This document shows positions 49,826-58,519 of a stretch of DNA of 64,000 bases, in pieces. The translations under genes were made by a program, and so were the position numbers. How positions within the stretch are numbered: the stretch's first letter is position 1; each line of letters opens with the position of its first letter. The stretch comes from Massilia endophytica (GTDB lineage: Bacteria > Pseudomonadota > Gammaproteobacteria > Burkholderiales > Burkholderiaceae_D). The stretch lies in assembly GCF_021165955.1 (NCBI RefSeq), contig NZ_CP088952.1, positions 5,270,001 to 5,334,000 on the forward strand. Reading direction: 5' to 3'. Below the pieces are notes generated by a model that searched no databases, had not been told where the DNA came from, and saw nothing but the letters and a program-made list of their open reading frames with translations.

Positions 49826-52663
49826 TTGGGGAAGCCCTTGCTGGACATTTTCGCGCTCGACAACGAGGTGGCGCAATGGGAGGCGGAATTGCCGGAATCG
49901 CACGGCGTACCGCGTCTGCATCTGCTCGCCCGGCTCGCCTGGCACCTGCGCCAGCGGGACGTCGCACGCGCCCAGCAATACGCGGCCGAGGCCGTGCCCC
50001 TGCTTTTCCTCCTGCCCGAAGCCGAGCAAAACAATCTTTCCGCCCGCTACACCCTGGTCGAAGCCGAATCGCGCTGGCTGTTCGGCGAGCTCGATGCGGC
50101 CCAGGCCCTGGCCGAACAGGCGCAGCGCGAGTTCGCGCGCCTGGAAGCGCCCCTTGGCGAGGCCGATGCGCACTGGCTGCTGGCCTGGATCGCCACCGAC
50201 CGCGGCGACTCCGGCCGCAGCGACCGCGAACTGGAGCTGGCCGCCGCCGCGGCCCGCACCGCGGGCGATCCCATGCGGGTGGAGGTGTTCGAAGCGGCCG
50301 CCGCCCTGTGCAGCGTGTTCCGCAACCTGCACTCCGCCATGGTGCGCTGGGGCGGGCGTTTCAGCGAACAGCTGGACGGGCAGCATCCCGTTGCGGCGGG
50401 CTGGATCAGCGACTATCTCGGCACGAGCGCCTTCCAGGCCGCCGATTTCGGCCGCGCCATCAGCCACCTCATGGTGGCCTTCGAAGCGGCCATGGCCACC
50501 GGCCAGCTGCGCCGGGCCATTATCATCGCCACCAATATCGGCAACGGCTTCACCAGCCTGAATGCCCACGACGCGGCGCTGGAGTGGATGCAGCGCGGCC
50601 TCGATATCGCGCGCCCCACCGGCTGGCCCATGAGCGTGGGGCTGTGCCAGATGCAGACGGCGGAAACCCTGCGCCAGCTGGGCCAGCGCGACGCTGCGCG
50701 CAGCCTGCTGCGCGAGGCGCTGGAAACCCTGAGGCCCGTATCCGGCTCGCGCGCCTATGCCGTGGCGCTGGAATACCAGGGCGACCTGGCGCTGGACCTG
50801 GGCGACTACGGCGCCGCCCTGCACAGCTTCCGCGACCTGGAGCGGCGCGGCGATGCGCTCGACCAGAGCGATTTCCGCAGCGGCGCGCGGCGCGGCCAGG
50901 CGCATGCCCTGTCGATGCTGGACCGTCCGCAGGAAGCGCAGGAAGCGGCCCGCGCGGCGCTGGCCATGGCCAGCGAACAGGGCGACCCCTATAACCAGAT
51001 CGCCGCGCTGCGCGTGCTGGCCGAAATCCATGCGGCCCACGTGCTGCCCGACCCCGAGCCGATGGATGCGCCGAACGCCGTGCTGCACTACCTGCAGCTG
51101 GCCATGTCCACCGCCGCCACGATCGAAGGCTACATCATCCCGGGCGTGGTGCTGGACGCGGCCGCGCGCGAGTACGCCGCGGCAGGCGACTACGAACGCG
51201 CCTACGAAATCTCGCTGCAGGCCAGCGCCGCGCGCGACAAGACGCACAGCCAGGAAGCCACCAACCGCGCCATCGCCATGCAGGTGCAGTACCAGACCGA
51301 GCGCGCGCAGACGGAAGGCGAGCATCACCGCGCGCTGGCGGAAGCCGAAGCCAAGCGCGCCGAGGTGCTGCAGCAGACCACCGCCACGCTCAGCCACCTG
51401 AGCGCCATCGGCCAGGAGATCACGGCCCACCTGGATGCGGCGGCCGTCTTCCGCGCCCTGGACCGCCACGTGCACGGCCTGCTGGACGCGACCCATTTCT
51501 CCGTCTTCCTGCTGGAGCCGAACGGCCTTTACCTGCACTGCGCCTTCGGCGTGGAAGCGGGCATGACCCTGCCAGCGACGCGCCACGCCCTGGACGATCC
51601 GCATGCCAATTCCGCGCGCTGCGTGCGCGAGCGGCGCGAGATCCTGATCGAGATCGATGGCGGCGCCGCGACACCGAACCTGATTCCCGGCACCCTGCCG
51701 ACCCTCAGCCTGCTGTTTGCGCCGCTCACCATCGGCGAGCGCGTGCTGGGCGTGATGACGGTGCAGTCCCTGCTGGCCCACGCCTACGGCGAACGCGAAC
51801 GCATGATCTTCCGCACCCTGTGCGCCTACGGCGCCATCGCGCTGGACAACGCGGCCGCCTACCGCCAGGTGGCCGCTACCTTGAAGACCCTGAGCGCGAC
51901 CCAGGCGCAGCTGCTGGAAAAGAACCTGGAGCTGGAGCGCGCCTACAAGGCGCTGGAGGACGTGAGCCTCACCGACCAGCTGACCGGCCTGCGCAACCGC
52001 CGCTTCTTCCTGCAGCATGTGGAGGCGGACGTGGCGCTCAGCCTGCGCCGCTATGACGAAAGGGCAACGTCGGCATCGCCCGACCGCGACCTCGTCTTCT
52101 TCATGGTGGACATGGACTACTTCAAGGAAGTGAACGACACCCACGGCCACGCGGCGGGCGACGCGATCCTGGTGCAGATGCAGGAGCGCCTGCGCGAAGT
52201 GTTCCGTGAAACGGACTATCTGGTGCGCTGGGGCGGCGAAGAATTCCTCGTGCTGGCGCGCGCCATCCAGCGCGAAGAGGCATGGGCGGTGGCCGAGCGC
52301 GTGCGCAATGCCGTGGCCTCGCGTCCCTTCGAACTGCCGGACGGGCACTGCATCGACCGCAGCTGCTCCATCGGCTTCGCCTGCTTCCCCTTCCTGCCGG
52401 AAGCCCCGCGCCTGCTCAACTGGTCGCAGGTGGTGGGCCTGGCCGACCAGGCCCTGTATGTGGCCAAGCATTCGGGCCGCAACGGCTGGGCCGGCCTGTA
52501 CGCCACCCAGGCTACCCCGCAGGGCGACCTGTACGACCATCTGGTGACGGACCTGAAGCAGGCTGTCGAGCGCGGGGAAGTGAAGGTGGTCACCAGCATC
52601 ACCCAGCCGCTCGCGCTGAACGGCTCGCCGCGCCGCGCCGGACTGGCGCGCGGCGCCGCTTAA
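49826..52663 (+). CDS. TPR-GAF-GGDEF diguanylate cyclase
   Basis: 945 residues from a TTG start with TAGGA about 8 bases upstream; no early in-frame ATG exists. Residues 1-470 are TPR-like helical repeats. A coiled coil follows at about 480-530 (QTERAQTEGEHHRALAEAEAKRAEV), then a GAF domain at about 535-690. The GGDEF domain starts LTDQLTGLRNRRFF. Its active site is G803-G804-E805-E806-F807, so it should make cyclic di-GMP. The inhibitory I-site RETD lies at 794-797, exactly five residues before it. No membrane span is seen, so it is a cytosolic sensor. It ends in a 4-base overlap with the convergent OsmC gene. Confidence 0.93.
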   Translation: MGKPLLDIFALDNEVAQWEAELPESHGVPRLHLLARLAWHLRQRDVARAQQYAAEAVPLLFLLPEAEQNNLSARYTLVEAESRWLFGELDAAQALAEQAQREFARLEAPLGEADAHWLLAWIATDRGDSGRSDRELELAAAAARTAGDPMRVEVFEAAAALCSVFRNLHSAMVRWGGRFSEQLDGQHPVAAGWISDYLGTSAFQAADFGRAISHLMVAFEAAMATGQLRRAIIIATNIGNGFTSLNAHDAALEWMQRGLDIARPTGWPMSVGLCQMQTAETLRQLGQRDAARSLLREALETLRPVSGSRAYAVALEYQGDLALDLGDYGAALHSFRDLERRGDALDQSDFRSGARRGQAHALSMLDRPQEAQEAARAALAMASEQGDPYNQIAALRVLAEIHAAHVLPDPEPMDAPNAVLHYLQLAMSTAATIEGYIIPGVVLDAAAREYAAAGDYERAYEISLQASAARDKTHSQEATNRAIAMQVQYQTERAQTEGEHHRALAEAEAKRAEVLQQTTATLSHLSAIGQEITAHLDAAAVFRALDRHVHGLLDATHFSVFLLEPNGLYLHCAFGVEAGMTLPATRHALDDPHANSARCVRERREILIEIDGGAATPNLIPGTLPTLSLLFAPLTIGERVLGVMTVQSLLAHAYGERERMIFRTLCAYGAIALDNAAAYRQVAATLKTLSATQAQLLEKNLELERAYKALEDVSLTDQLTGLRNRRFFLQHVEADVALSLRRYDERATSASPDRDLVFFMVDMDYFKEVNDTHGHAAGDAILVQMQERLREVFRETDYLVRWGGEEFLVLARAIQREEAWAVAERVRNAVASRPFELPDGHCIDRSCSIGFACFPFLPEAPRLLNWSQVVGLADQALYVAKHSGRNGWAGLYATQATPQGDLYDHLVTDLKQAVERGEVKVVTSITQPLALNGSPRRAGLARGAA

Positions 52664-53127
52664 TACTGCACCGGCGCTTCCACCGTAATCTCGGCCTTCA
52701 GCGAGTTCGCGATGTAGCACTTCTCGTGCGACTCGTGGTGGATCGCCGCAATCTCTTCCTCCCCCGGCCAGGCCGTTCCCGCGAACACGATGTTGGGACG
52801 CAGCGTAATGCTGGTCATGGACATGCGGCCGCTGGCGTCCTTCTCCAGCAGGCCCACGGCATGGTCGCTGTAGCTTTCCACGGTATGGCCGCGCTTCGCC
52901 GCGATGGAGAGGAAGAACAGCATGTGGCAGCTGGAGGCCGCGGCCACCAGCGCCTCTTCGGGATCGACATTCTCCGCGTTCGACATCGGCAGCGGCACCG
53001 AAAGCGGGGAAGAAGAGGCCTGCACGCGCGCGCCGCCGTCGAAAATCCACTCGTGGGCGCGGCTGTATTTCTGGTCGAGGAAAGGCTGGCCCTTGCGCTG
53101 CCATTCCAGCTTGGCTTCGAATTGCAT
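52660..53127 (-). CDS. OsmC family peroxiredoxin-like protein
   Basis: 155 residues. OsmC/Ohr fold markers include the two reactive Cys, C67 in VAAASSCHMLFFL and C137 in HESHEKCYIANSL, with the GARVQASSSPLSVP strand earlier. It should reduce organic hydroperoxides; the exact subclass (OsmC, Ohr or YhfA-like) is uncertain, though the sequence around C67 suits the wider OsmC group. It is divergent from tag with a 56-base gap and converges with the cyclase gene. Confidence 0.92.
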   Translation of the reverse strand: MQFEAKLEWQRKGQPFLDQKYSRAHEWIFDGGARVQASSSPLSVPLPMSNAENVDPEEALVAAASSCHMLFFLSIAAKRGHTVESYSDHAVGLLEKDASGRMSMTSITLRPNIVFAGTAWPGEEEIAAIHHESHEKCYIANSLKAEITVEAPVQY

Positions 53128-53183
53128 GAATGCTCCTGCTGCGTTGGTGAGAAGTCCAATGTTATCTTATATACTGTCCGCCT

Positions 53184-53762
53184 ATGCCGAAGACACGCTG
53201 CTCCTGGGCCAACCCCGCCAACCCCCGCTACATTGCCTACCACGACAAGGAATGGGGCGTCCCCTGCCACGACGAACTGCGCCTGTTCGAAATGCTGAAC
53301 CTGGAAGGCGCGCAGGCGGGCCTGAGCTGGGAAACGGTACTCAACAAGCGCGAGAGCTACCGCGAAGCCTTCGATGGGTGGGATGCACGCAGGATCGCGG
53401 CCTACGGTCCGGAGAAGGTGGCCGAGCTGCTGGCCAACCCCGGCATCGTGCGCAACCGGCTCAAGGTGGCGGCGGCCATCGGCAACGCCCAGGCCTGGCT
53501 GCGCCTGGTGGAAGAGGGCTCCTCGCTCGATGCGCTCCTCTGGTCCTACGTGGACGGCAAGCCAATCGACGGCCGCGTGGGCGCTCCGGGCGACCGGCCT
53601 GCAAAGACCGCGCTCTCCGACCGCATCTCGAAAGACCTGGCGAAGCGCGGCTTCAAGTTCGTGGGCTCCACCATCGTTTACGCCTATATGCAGGGCATCG
53701 GCATGGTCAACGACCATGACCTTGGCTGTTTCCGCCATGCAGAGTGCAAGCGCCTCGCTTAG
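53184..53762 (+). CDS. tag: DNA-3-methyladenine glycosylase I
   Basis: 192 residues, full length for Tag. The N-terminus TRCSWANPANPRYIAYHDKEWGVPCHDE is diagnostic. The zinc ligands C6, H20, H178 and C182 are all present (the last two in NDHDLGCFRH). It removes 3-methyladenine from alkylated DNA. A TATACT (53170-53175) ends 8 bases before the ATG with no ribosome site, so the mRNA may be leaderless. The 3' end overlaps the following mnmC-like frame. Confidence 0.96.
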   Translation: MPKTRCSWANPANPRYIAYHDKEWGVPCHDELRLFEMLNLEGAQAGLSWETVLNKRESYREAFDGWDARRIAAYGPEKVAELLANPGIVRNRLKVAAAIGNAQAWLRLVEEGSSLDALLWSYVDGKPIDGRVGAPGDRPAKTALSDRISKDLAKRGFKFVGSTIVYAYMQGIGMVNDHDLGCFRHAECKRLA

Positions 53763-55410
53763 AAAGGTGGTGCTCGACCTGGCGTTCGGCCAGGGCGAAC
53801 ACTTCGCGCGCGCCCGCAAGGAAAGAAGGGCCGATGAAACCTTGCACTACATTGCGCCCGCGCCATCCATGCCCCCACCCTGCGCCCCCGGCTGGCCCAG
53901 CGCCGTGCCGGGCATGCACCGCCTGCATCTCGATGGCGGCGCCGTCACGCTGGACCTGCTGATCGGCGACCAAGCCAGTGCGCTGGGAGAAATCGCCGCG
54001 CGCGCCGATCATTTCATTGTGGATGGGCCGGTGCCGCAACCGCGCCTTCTGGGGCGGCTTGCGGCGCCCGGCGCCACCCTTCAGGCGCGCTCGCCGGACG
54101 ACGCAACGCTGCGCGCCCTGCGCAGCGCGGGCTTTGCCTGGCCGGAGCAGCAGGACGAGTGGCTGCATGCCGTCTACGCCAGCCGGCGCCCGCAGGCGCC
54201 TGCCGCTCCGCCGCCATCGCGCCGCGCCATCGTCGTCGGTGCAGGCCTGGCGGGCGCCGCGGCCTGCGAGCGCCTGTGCGCGCGCGGCTGGGAAGTCACC
54301 CTGGTCGAACGCCACGGGCAGGCCGCACAGGAGGCCTCCGGCAACCGCGCGGGCATCTTCATGCCCCTGCTGTCGAAGGACGACAATATTCCCACCCGCC
54401 TCACGCGCGCCGCCTACCTGTACGCCATGCGCCGCTGGCAGGCCCTGGGCGGCTTCGGTGGCGCAATGCAGGGCGCCCAGTGCGGCGTGCTGCAGCTGGC
54501 GCGGGACGCGGAACACGCGCAGCTGCAGGAGGAACTGGTGAAGCAGTGGAACTATCCGCCGGAGTTCGTGCGGTGGCTGGACCCGCAGGCCGCCAGCGCC
54601 GTTCTCGGTTCGGCCACGCCGTCCGGCGCATGGCTGTTCCCGCAAGGCGGATGGGCCAATCCCGCATCCATCTGCCGCGCCATGCTGGAAGCCTGCGGTG
54701 GGCGCCTGCAAAGGCGCTTCCATTCCGAAGCCGTGCGCATCGAAAGGCGCGGCGGCGAATGGGCTGTGCTGGATGCCGGAGGCCGCGTGCTCGCCCAGGC
54801 GCCGGACCTGGTTCTCGCCAACGGAGCCGGTGCGCTGGCGCTGCCGCCCACCGCTCCGCTTCCCCTGTATACCATGCGCGGACAGGTCACGCACCTGCCG
54901 GACCAGCGCTTCCCGGCCCTGCCCATGGTGGTGTGCCGCGAGGCGTACATGACGCCGCCTGTAGATGGCATCGTCAGCGTTGGCGCCACTTACGACAGCG
55001 ACGGCGAGCGCGCACTGCGCGCGTCGAGCCAGGAAGAGAACCTGGCGCGCGCCGAAGAGATCCTCTCGCCAGGCCGCCTCGCGCCGCACCGGCTGGACGA
55101 AGCGCCGCTGGCGGGCCGGGTGGGCTTCCGCTGCATGGCGCCCGACCGCCTTCCATTGGCCGGAACGCTGCCCGACTACGGCGCGCACGGCAGGCCCGAA
55201 CGCCTGCGCGATGTGCCGCGCCACCCGGGCCTGCATTGTCTTCTTGGCTACGCTTCCCGCGGCCTGATCTGGGCGCCCTTGATGGCCGAGCTGCTGGCCA
55301 GCCAGCTGGAAGGGGAGCCGCTGCCGCTCGAAGCGGGCCTTGCGGCCGCGCTCGACCCGGCCCGGTTTTTGTTAAAAGACCGGCGCCGGAGTGTGGCGGC
55401 CACGCCATAG
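53716..55410 (+). CDS. mnmC: MnmC-like tRNA modification protein with degenerate methyltransferase half
   Basis: Up to 564 residues from ATG 53716; ATG 53737 or GTG 53767/53770 would reduce the 47-base overlap with tag, and no start has a clear ribosome site. The C-terminal 400 residues are an intact FAD oxidoreductase (MnmC2 type): RRAIVVGAGLAGAAACERLCARGWEVTLVERH, then GNRAGIFMPLLS and GYASRGLIWAPLMAELLA. In front, about 165 residues resemble a shrunken MnmC1 methyltransferase: VVLDLAFGQGEHF in place of the usual GFG.GLNF site, GMHRLHLDGGAVTLDLLIGD retained, and IVDGPVP in place of DGFAP. It likely performs only the oxidase step of mnm5s2U34 synthesis. Confidence 0.8.
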   Translation: MTLAVSAMQSASASLRKVVLDLAFGQGEHFARARKERRADETLHYIAPAPSMPPPCAPGWPSAVPGMHRLHLDGGAVTLDLLIGDQASALGEIAARADHFIVDGPVPQPRLLGRLAAPGATLQARSPDDATLRALRSAGFAWPEQQDEWLHAVYASRRPQAPAAPPPSRRAIVVGAGLAGAAACERLCARGWEVTLVERHGQAAQEASGNRAGIFMPLLSKDDNIPTRLTRAAYLYAMRRWQALGGFGGAMQGAQCGVLQLARDAEHAQLQEELVKQWNYPPEFVRWLDPQAASAVLGSATPSGAWLFPQGGWANPASICRAMLEACGGRLQRRFHSEAVRIERRGGEWAVLDAGGRVLAQAPDLVLANGAGALALPPTAPLPLYTMRGQVTHLPDQRFPALPMVVCREAYMTPPVDGIVSVGATYDSDGERALRASSQEENLARAEEILSPGRLAPHRLDEAPLAGRVGFRCMAPDRLPLAGTLPDYGAHGRPERLRDVPRHPGLHCLLGYASRGLIWAPLMAELLASQLEGEPLPLEAGLAAALDPARFLLKDRRRSVAATP

Positions 55411-55439
55411 GCGGCCCTGCGTGCGGCGGCTCCAGGCGC

Positions 55440-55445
55440 TATAAT
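55440..55445 (+). promoter_or_regulatory. -10 element before the histidine kinase gene
   Basis: A perfect TATAAT lies 36 bases before the kinase start. No convincing -35 is seen at 16-18 bases upstream, so the promoter may need an activator. Confidence 0.45.
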
Positions 55446-55481
55446 TGAGCTAACGAAACGTGCACAGGAGCAATACCCAAA

Positions 55482-56183
55482 ATGGAAGACCAAGAACGCT
55501 CGCCCGAGCTCTTTCTGTTCCTGGCTTCGACCGTGCACGACATGAAGAACTCGATCAGCGTCCTCAGTGGCACGCTGGAGAATCTGCTGGTGCAGGAGCA
55601 GCCGAGCCCGGACCAGGCGCAGGCCTGGCCGCAGATGGCGCACATGCTGTACCAGACGCGCCGCCTGAACGACAACCTGATGCAGCTGCTTGCCCTCTAC
55701 AAGGACCTGGGCAAGCCTACCTATCCCTTCGACCCGCGCCCCGTGCAGATCCGCGAACTGGTGCAGCAGGTGGCGGACCAGGAGCGCGTGCTGCTGCAGT
55801 CGAAGCAGATTGCGCTGGATACCGATTTCGATCCGCAGCTGATCGGCACCTTCGACGAAGACCTTGTGATCGGCGTGCTCGCCCATGCGGTCAACAACGC
55901 CGTGCGCTACACGCACGACCGCATCCGGCTGTCCGTCGAACAGAAGGACGACATGCTGGAGTTCCGCGTCGAGGACAACGGCGCGGGCTTTCCGCCCTCC
56001 ATGCTGGAAGCCGGCGCCGCCGTCGGCAAGGGCGTCAACTTCCTTACCAACAGCAGCGGCCTGGGACTCTTCTTCTCCAGCGAAGTGGCCCGCATGCATC
56101 GCCACCGCCAGCGCACGGGCAGCATTGCCCTGGAAAATGGAGGCAAGCTGGGTGGCGGCTGCTTCGTTCTGCGCCTGCCATGA
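55482..56183 (+). CDS. Small sensor histidine kinase without sensor domain
   Basis: 233 residues. The phospho-acceptor H19 is in ASTVHDMKNSISVLSG. The ATPase domain has an N box HAVNNAVRYTHD, a G1 box VEDNGAGF and a G2 box SSGLGLFFSSEVA. No transmembrane or input domain precedes the HisKA-like part, so it must get its signal through a partner. CAGGAG precedes the ATG. The stop overlaps the start of the receiver-TPR gene by 4 bases, so the two form a cognate pair. Confidence 0.9.
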   Translation: MEDQERSPELFLFLASTVHDMKNSISVLSGTLENLLVQEQPSPDQAQAWPQMAHMLYQTRRLNDNLMQLLALYKDLGKPTYPFDPRPVQIRELVQQVADQERVLLQSKQIALDTDFDPQLIGTFDEDLVIGVLAHAVNNAVRYTHDRIRLSVEQKDDMLEFRVEDNGAGFPPSMLEAGAAVGKGVNFLTNSSGLGLFFSSEVARMHRHRQRTGSIALENGGKLGGGCFVLRLP

Positions 56184-57856
56184 AAACCTCCGCTGCAAAG
56201 ATCGGCGACATCACCGATGTCAACTGGGCCGAGAAACGCTACCTGATCGTCGACGACTTCGTCGGCATCCGCCAGCTGCTGCGCGAGTCGCTGCGCAATA
56301 TCGGCGCCAAGCACATCGACCAGGCCTCGAGCGGCGGCGAAGCCATGACCCTGCTGGCGCGCACGCATTACGACGTGGTGCTGTGCGACTTCAACCTGGG
56401 CGAGGGCAAGAACGGCCAGCAGGTGCTGGAGGAGTGCAGGGCGCGCAACCTCATGATCCCGAGCAGCGTGTGGCTCACGGTGTCAGCCGAGAAGAGCGTG
56501 GAATCCGTGATGGGCGCGGCCGAACACCAGCCGGACGCCTACATCATCAAGCCCATTACCGAAGGCGTGCTGCTCACGCGCCTGAACCGCGTGTGGCACC
56601 GCAAGCAGATCTTCCGCGAGATCGACCGCGCCTACATCGAAAAGGACTACCTGCGCGCGGCCAAGCTGTGCGACGAGCAGATTGCCGAGAACAAGATTCA
56701 CGAGCTGGACCTGCTGCGCATGAAGGCCAACCTGCTGATGAAGGCAGGCGAGCCCGATCAGGCGCGTGCCGTGTACGAGCGCGTGCTGGAAGAGCGCGAA
56801 TACAATTGGGCCCGCACGGGCCTGGGCAAGATCCGCATGGCCAACGGCGACCTCGAGGCCGCGCGCCAGATGTTCCACAACGTGATGACGGAGAACCGCT
56901 ACTACATCGACGCCTACGACCAGCTGGCGGCAGCCCTGCTCACAATGGGCGAATACGAGGAAGCCTGCGCGGTGCTCGAAAGCGCGGCCAAGCTCTCGCC
57001 CAATTCCGTGCAGCGGCAGCGCACCCTGGGCAATACGGCGCTCAGGGTGGGCAATATCGCGCTGGCCGAAAAGGCCTTCCGCAAGTCCATCCAGGTCGGC
57101 GAGTATTCCGTGTTCAAGACGGTGGATCCCTATTTCGGCCTGGCGCGCGTCTGCGGCCAGAAGGGCGACATCAAGGAGGCGCTGGCGCTGCTGGCCGTGG
57201 TGCGGCGCGACTTCCCGCACGACGTGGTGGAGCTGCGGTCCAAGATCATCGAGGGCCTGGTCTACCACGAAAGCGGCGACTACCGGCGTGCGCGCAAGGC
57301 GGGCGACGAGCTGGAAGAGATGCTCAAGGCCGACCCCGCGCGGCCGGATACGGCCACCTGCATGGAAATGGCGACCCTGCTGTTCGCCGTGGGTGTGAAG
57401 GAAGCACCGGTCGAGCTGCTGTGCCACGTCATCCGCAACAACCACGACAACCAGCTGCTGCTGGACGACGTGCAGAAGGTCTTCGAGCAGGCGCGCATGA
57501 GCGAAGAGGCCGAAGCGCTCATCGCCTCCTCGCGCCGCGAGGCGACGGAGGTCATGAACAAGGGCGTGCTGTTGTGGAAGACCGGCAAGCTAGCCGAGGC
57601 TGTGGAATGGATGCGCGAAGCGCGCCAGCGCCTGCCGGACAATATGCGTATCCTCTTCAACTCGGCGCAAATGCTGATCTCGCACATGCAGAAGCACGGC
57701 TACGACGAGGCCCTGATGATGGAAGCGAACAGTGTGCTGATGCACGTGGACCGCATCGCGCCGGGCCAGCAGCGCTTCGCCCAGCTGATCGAACAGCTGC
57801 AGCAGCTCCTGCCGGGGCGGGGCATCACCCCGGCTGCCGAAGACGGCGTGTTCTGA
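56180..57856 (+). CDS. Response regulator with TPR output region
   Basis: 558 residues from the ATG overlapping the kinase stop; the upstream extension of this frame lies inside the kinase gene. The receiver domain is at about 18-135: LIVDDFVGIRQLL, phospho-acceptor D70 in VVLCDFNLGEGKNG, Lys K124 in YIIKPI. The remaining 400 residues are TPR-type helical repeats (AKLCDEQIAENKIHELDLLRMKANLLMKAGEPDQARAVYE in pieces, and further units), with no DNA-binding or enzymatic domain. The output is therefore protein binding. The pair could act on motility, cell-cycle or granule functions; not resolved. Confidence 0.92.
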   Translation: MKTSAAKIGDITDVNWAEKRYLIVDDFVGIRQLLRESLRNIGAKHIDQASSGGEAMTLLARTHYDVVLCDFNLGEGKNGQQVLEECRARNLMIPSSVWLTVSAEKSVESVMGAAEHQPDAYIIKPITEGVLLTRLNRVWHRKQIFREIDRAYIEKDYLRAAKLCDEQIAENKIHELDLLRMKANLLMKAGEPDQARAVYERVLEEREYNWARTGLGKIRMANGDLEAARQMFHNVMTENRYYIDAYDQLAAALLTMGEYEEACAVLESAAKLSPNSVQRQRTLGNTALRVGNIALAEKAFRKSIQVGEYSVFKTVDPYFGLARVCGQKGDIKEALALLAVVRRDFPHDVVELRSKIIEGLVYHESGDYRRARKAGDELEEMLKADPARPDTATCMEMATLLFAVGVKEAPVELLCHVIRNNHDNQLLLDDVQKVFEQARMSEEAEALIASSRREATEVMNKGVLLWKTGKLAEAVEWMREARQRLPDNMRILFNSAQMLISHMQKHGYDEALMMEANSVLMHVDRIAPGQQRFAQLIEQLQQLLPGRGITPAAEDGVF

Positions 57857-57859
57857 GGC

Positions 57860-58456
57860 TTACTGCTTCGGCGCCTTCGGCGTGCGCTTCGGCTTCGCTG
57901 GCGCCTCATCGGCCTTGGCGGGTTCGGGCTTCTTCACCGTATCCGCCGCCATCGCATTGTTCACGGCTTGCGTGAACTGCTCCTGCAGCATATTCCACCA
58001 CGCGGCCGGATTGGCCATCTGGCCCGCCGCCGCGGCGGCAGGATCGGGCGCTTCGGTCTTGGCGGGGCCGTCCGCGCCATTCCCCGTTTCGCCCTGATGG
58101 AAGAAGGCCGAGGCGTAGGGATTGTTCTCGAACAGGGATTTGTCCGTCTTGCCCGGCTGCTGCATGGAGGCGGCGAAACTCTGCCCCATGGACTTGAGCG
58201 TGGCGATGGTATTGCGCTGCACTTCCAGCGCCTGGATGCTACTGCGCAGCATGGTGCCGTTCAGGTTGAGCCAGGCCTCGACCGCCTTCAGGTCGTTGAT
58301 CTTCTTGTCCAGCTCGTCCACGGACAGCGTCGGCGTCGCAATGCCGGGCAGGCTCACGCCGGGCACGCCCATGCTGCCCCAAAGGTTCTTCACGAAGTCC
58401 AGCGTGTCCGTCATGACGGTCGCGCCAGGCATGGGGGGCATCTGTGGATTGCTCAT
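57860..58456 (-). CDS. phaM: PhaM-type polyhydroxyalkanoate granule-associated protein
   Basis: 198 residues. The helical N-terminal half (DTLDFVKNLWGSMGVPGVSLPG, then LSVDELDKKINDLKAVEAWLNLNGTMLRSSIQALEVQRNTIATLKSM) matches PhaM-family proteins. These bind PHA granules and DNA and activate PHA synthase. The tail is Pro/Lys/Ala-rich (KPEPAKADEAPAKPKRTPKAPKQ), like the DNA-binding tail of PhaM. It converges with the receiver-TPR gene (3-base gap) and is divergent from the DUF3108 genes. Confidence 0.85.
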   Translation of the reverse strand: MSNPQMPPMPGATVMTDTLDFVKNLWGSMGVPGVSLPGIATPTLSVDELDKKINDLKAVEAWLNLNGTMLRSSIQALEVQRNTIATLKSMGQSFAASMQQPGKTDKSLFENNPYASAFFHQGETGNGADGPAKTEAPDPAAAAAGQMANPAAWWNMLQEQFTQAVNNAMAADTVKKPEPAKADEAPAKPKRTPKAPKQ

Positions 58457-58519
58457 GTCGGTCTCCGGTGGCGGGGCAAGCGCTTAGCGTAGCAGAAGGA
58501 GAGGCGTTACACTAGCGCC

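Noticed and set aside
49760..53104. 1114-codon open frame on the minus strand
   Set aside because: Antisense to the well-supported GGDEF gene and its flanks; low-complexity composition and no recognisable motif.
53374..53762. Frameshift joining tag and mnmC into one protein
   Set aside because: The mnmC frame is open through tag, but tag itself is complete with all four zinc ligands and a normal stop. The shared stretch is simple overlap.
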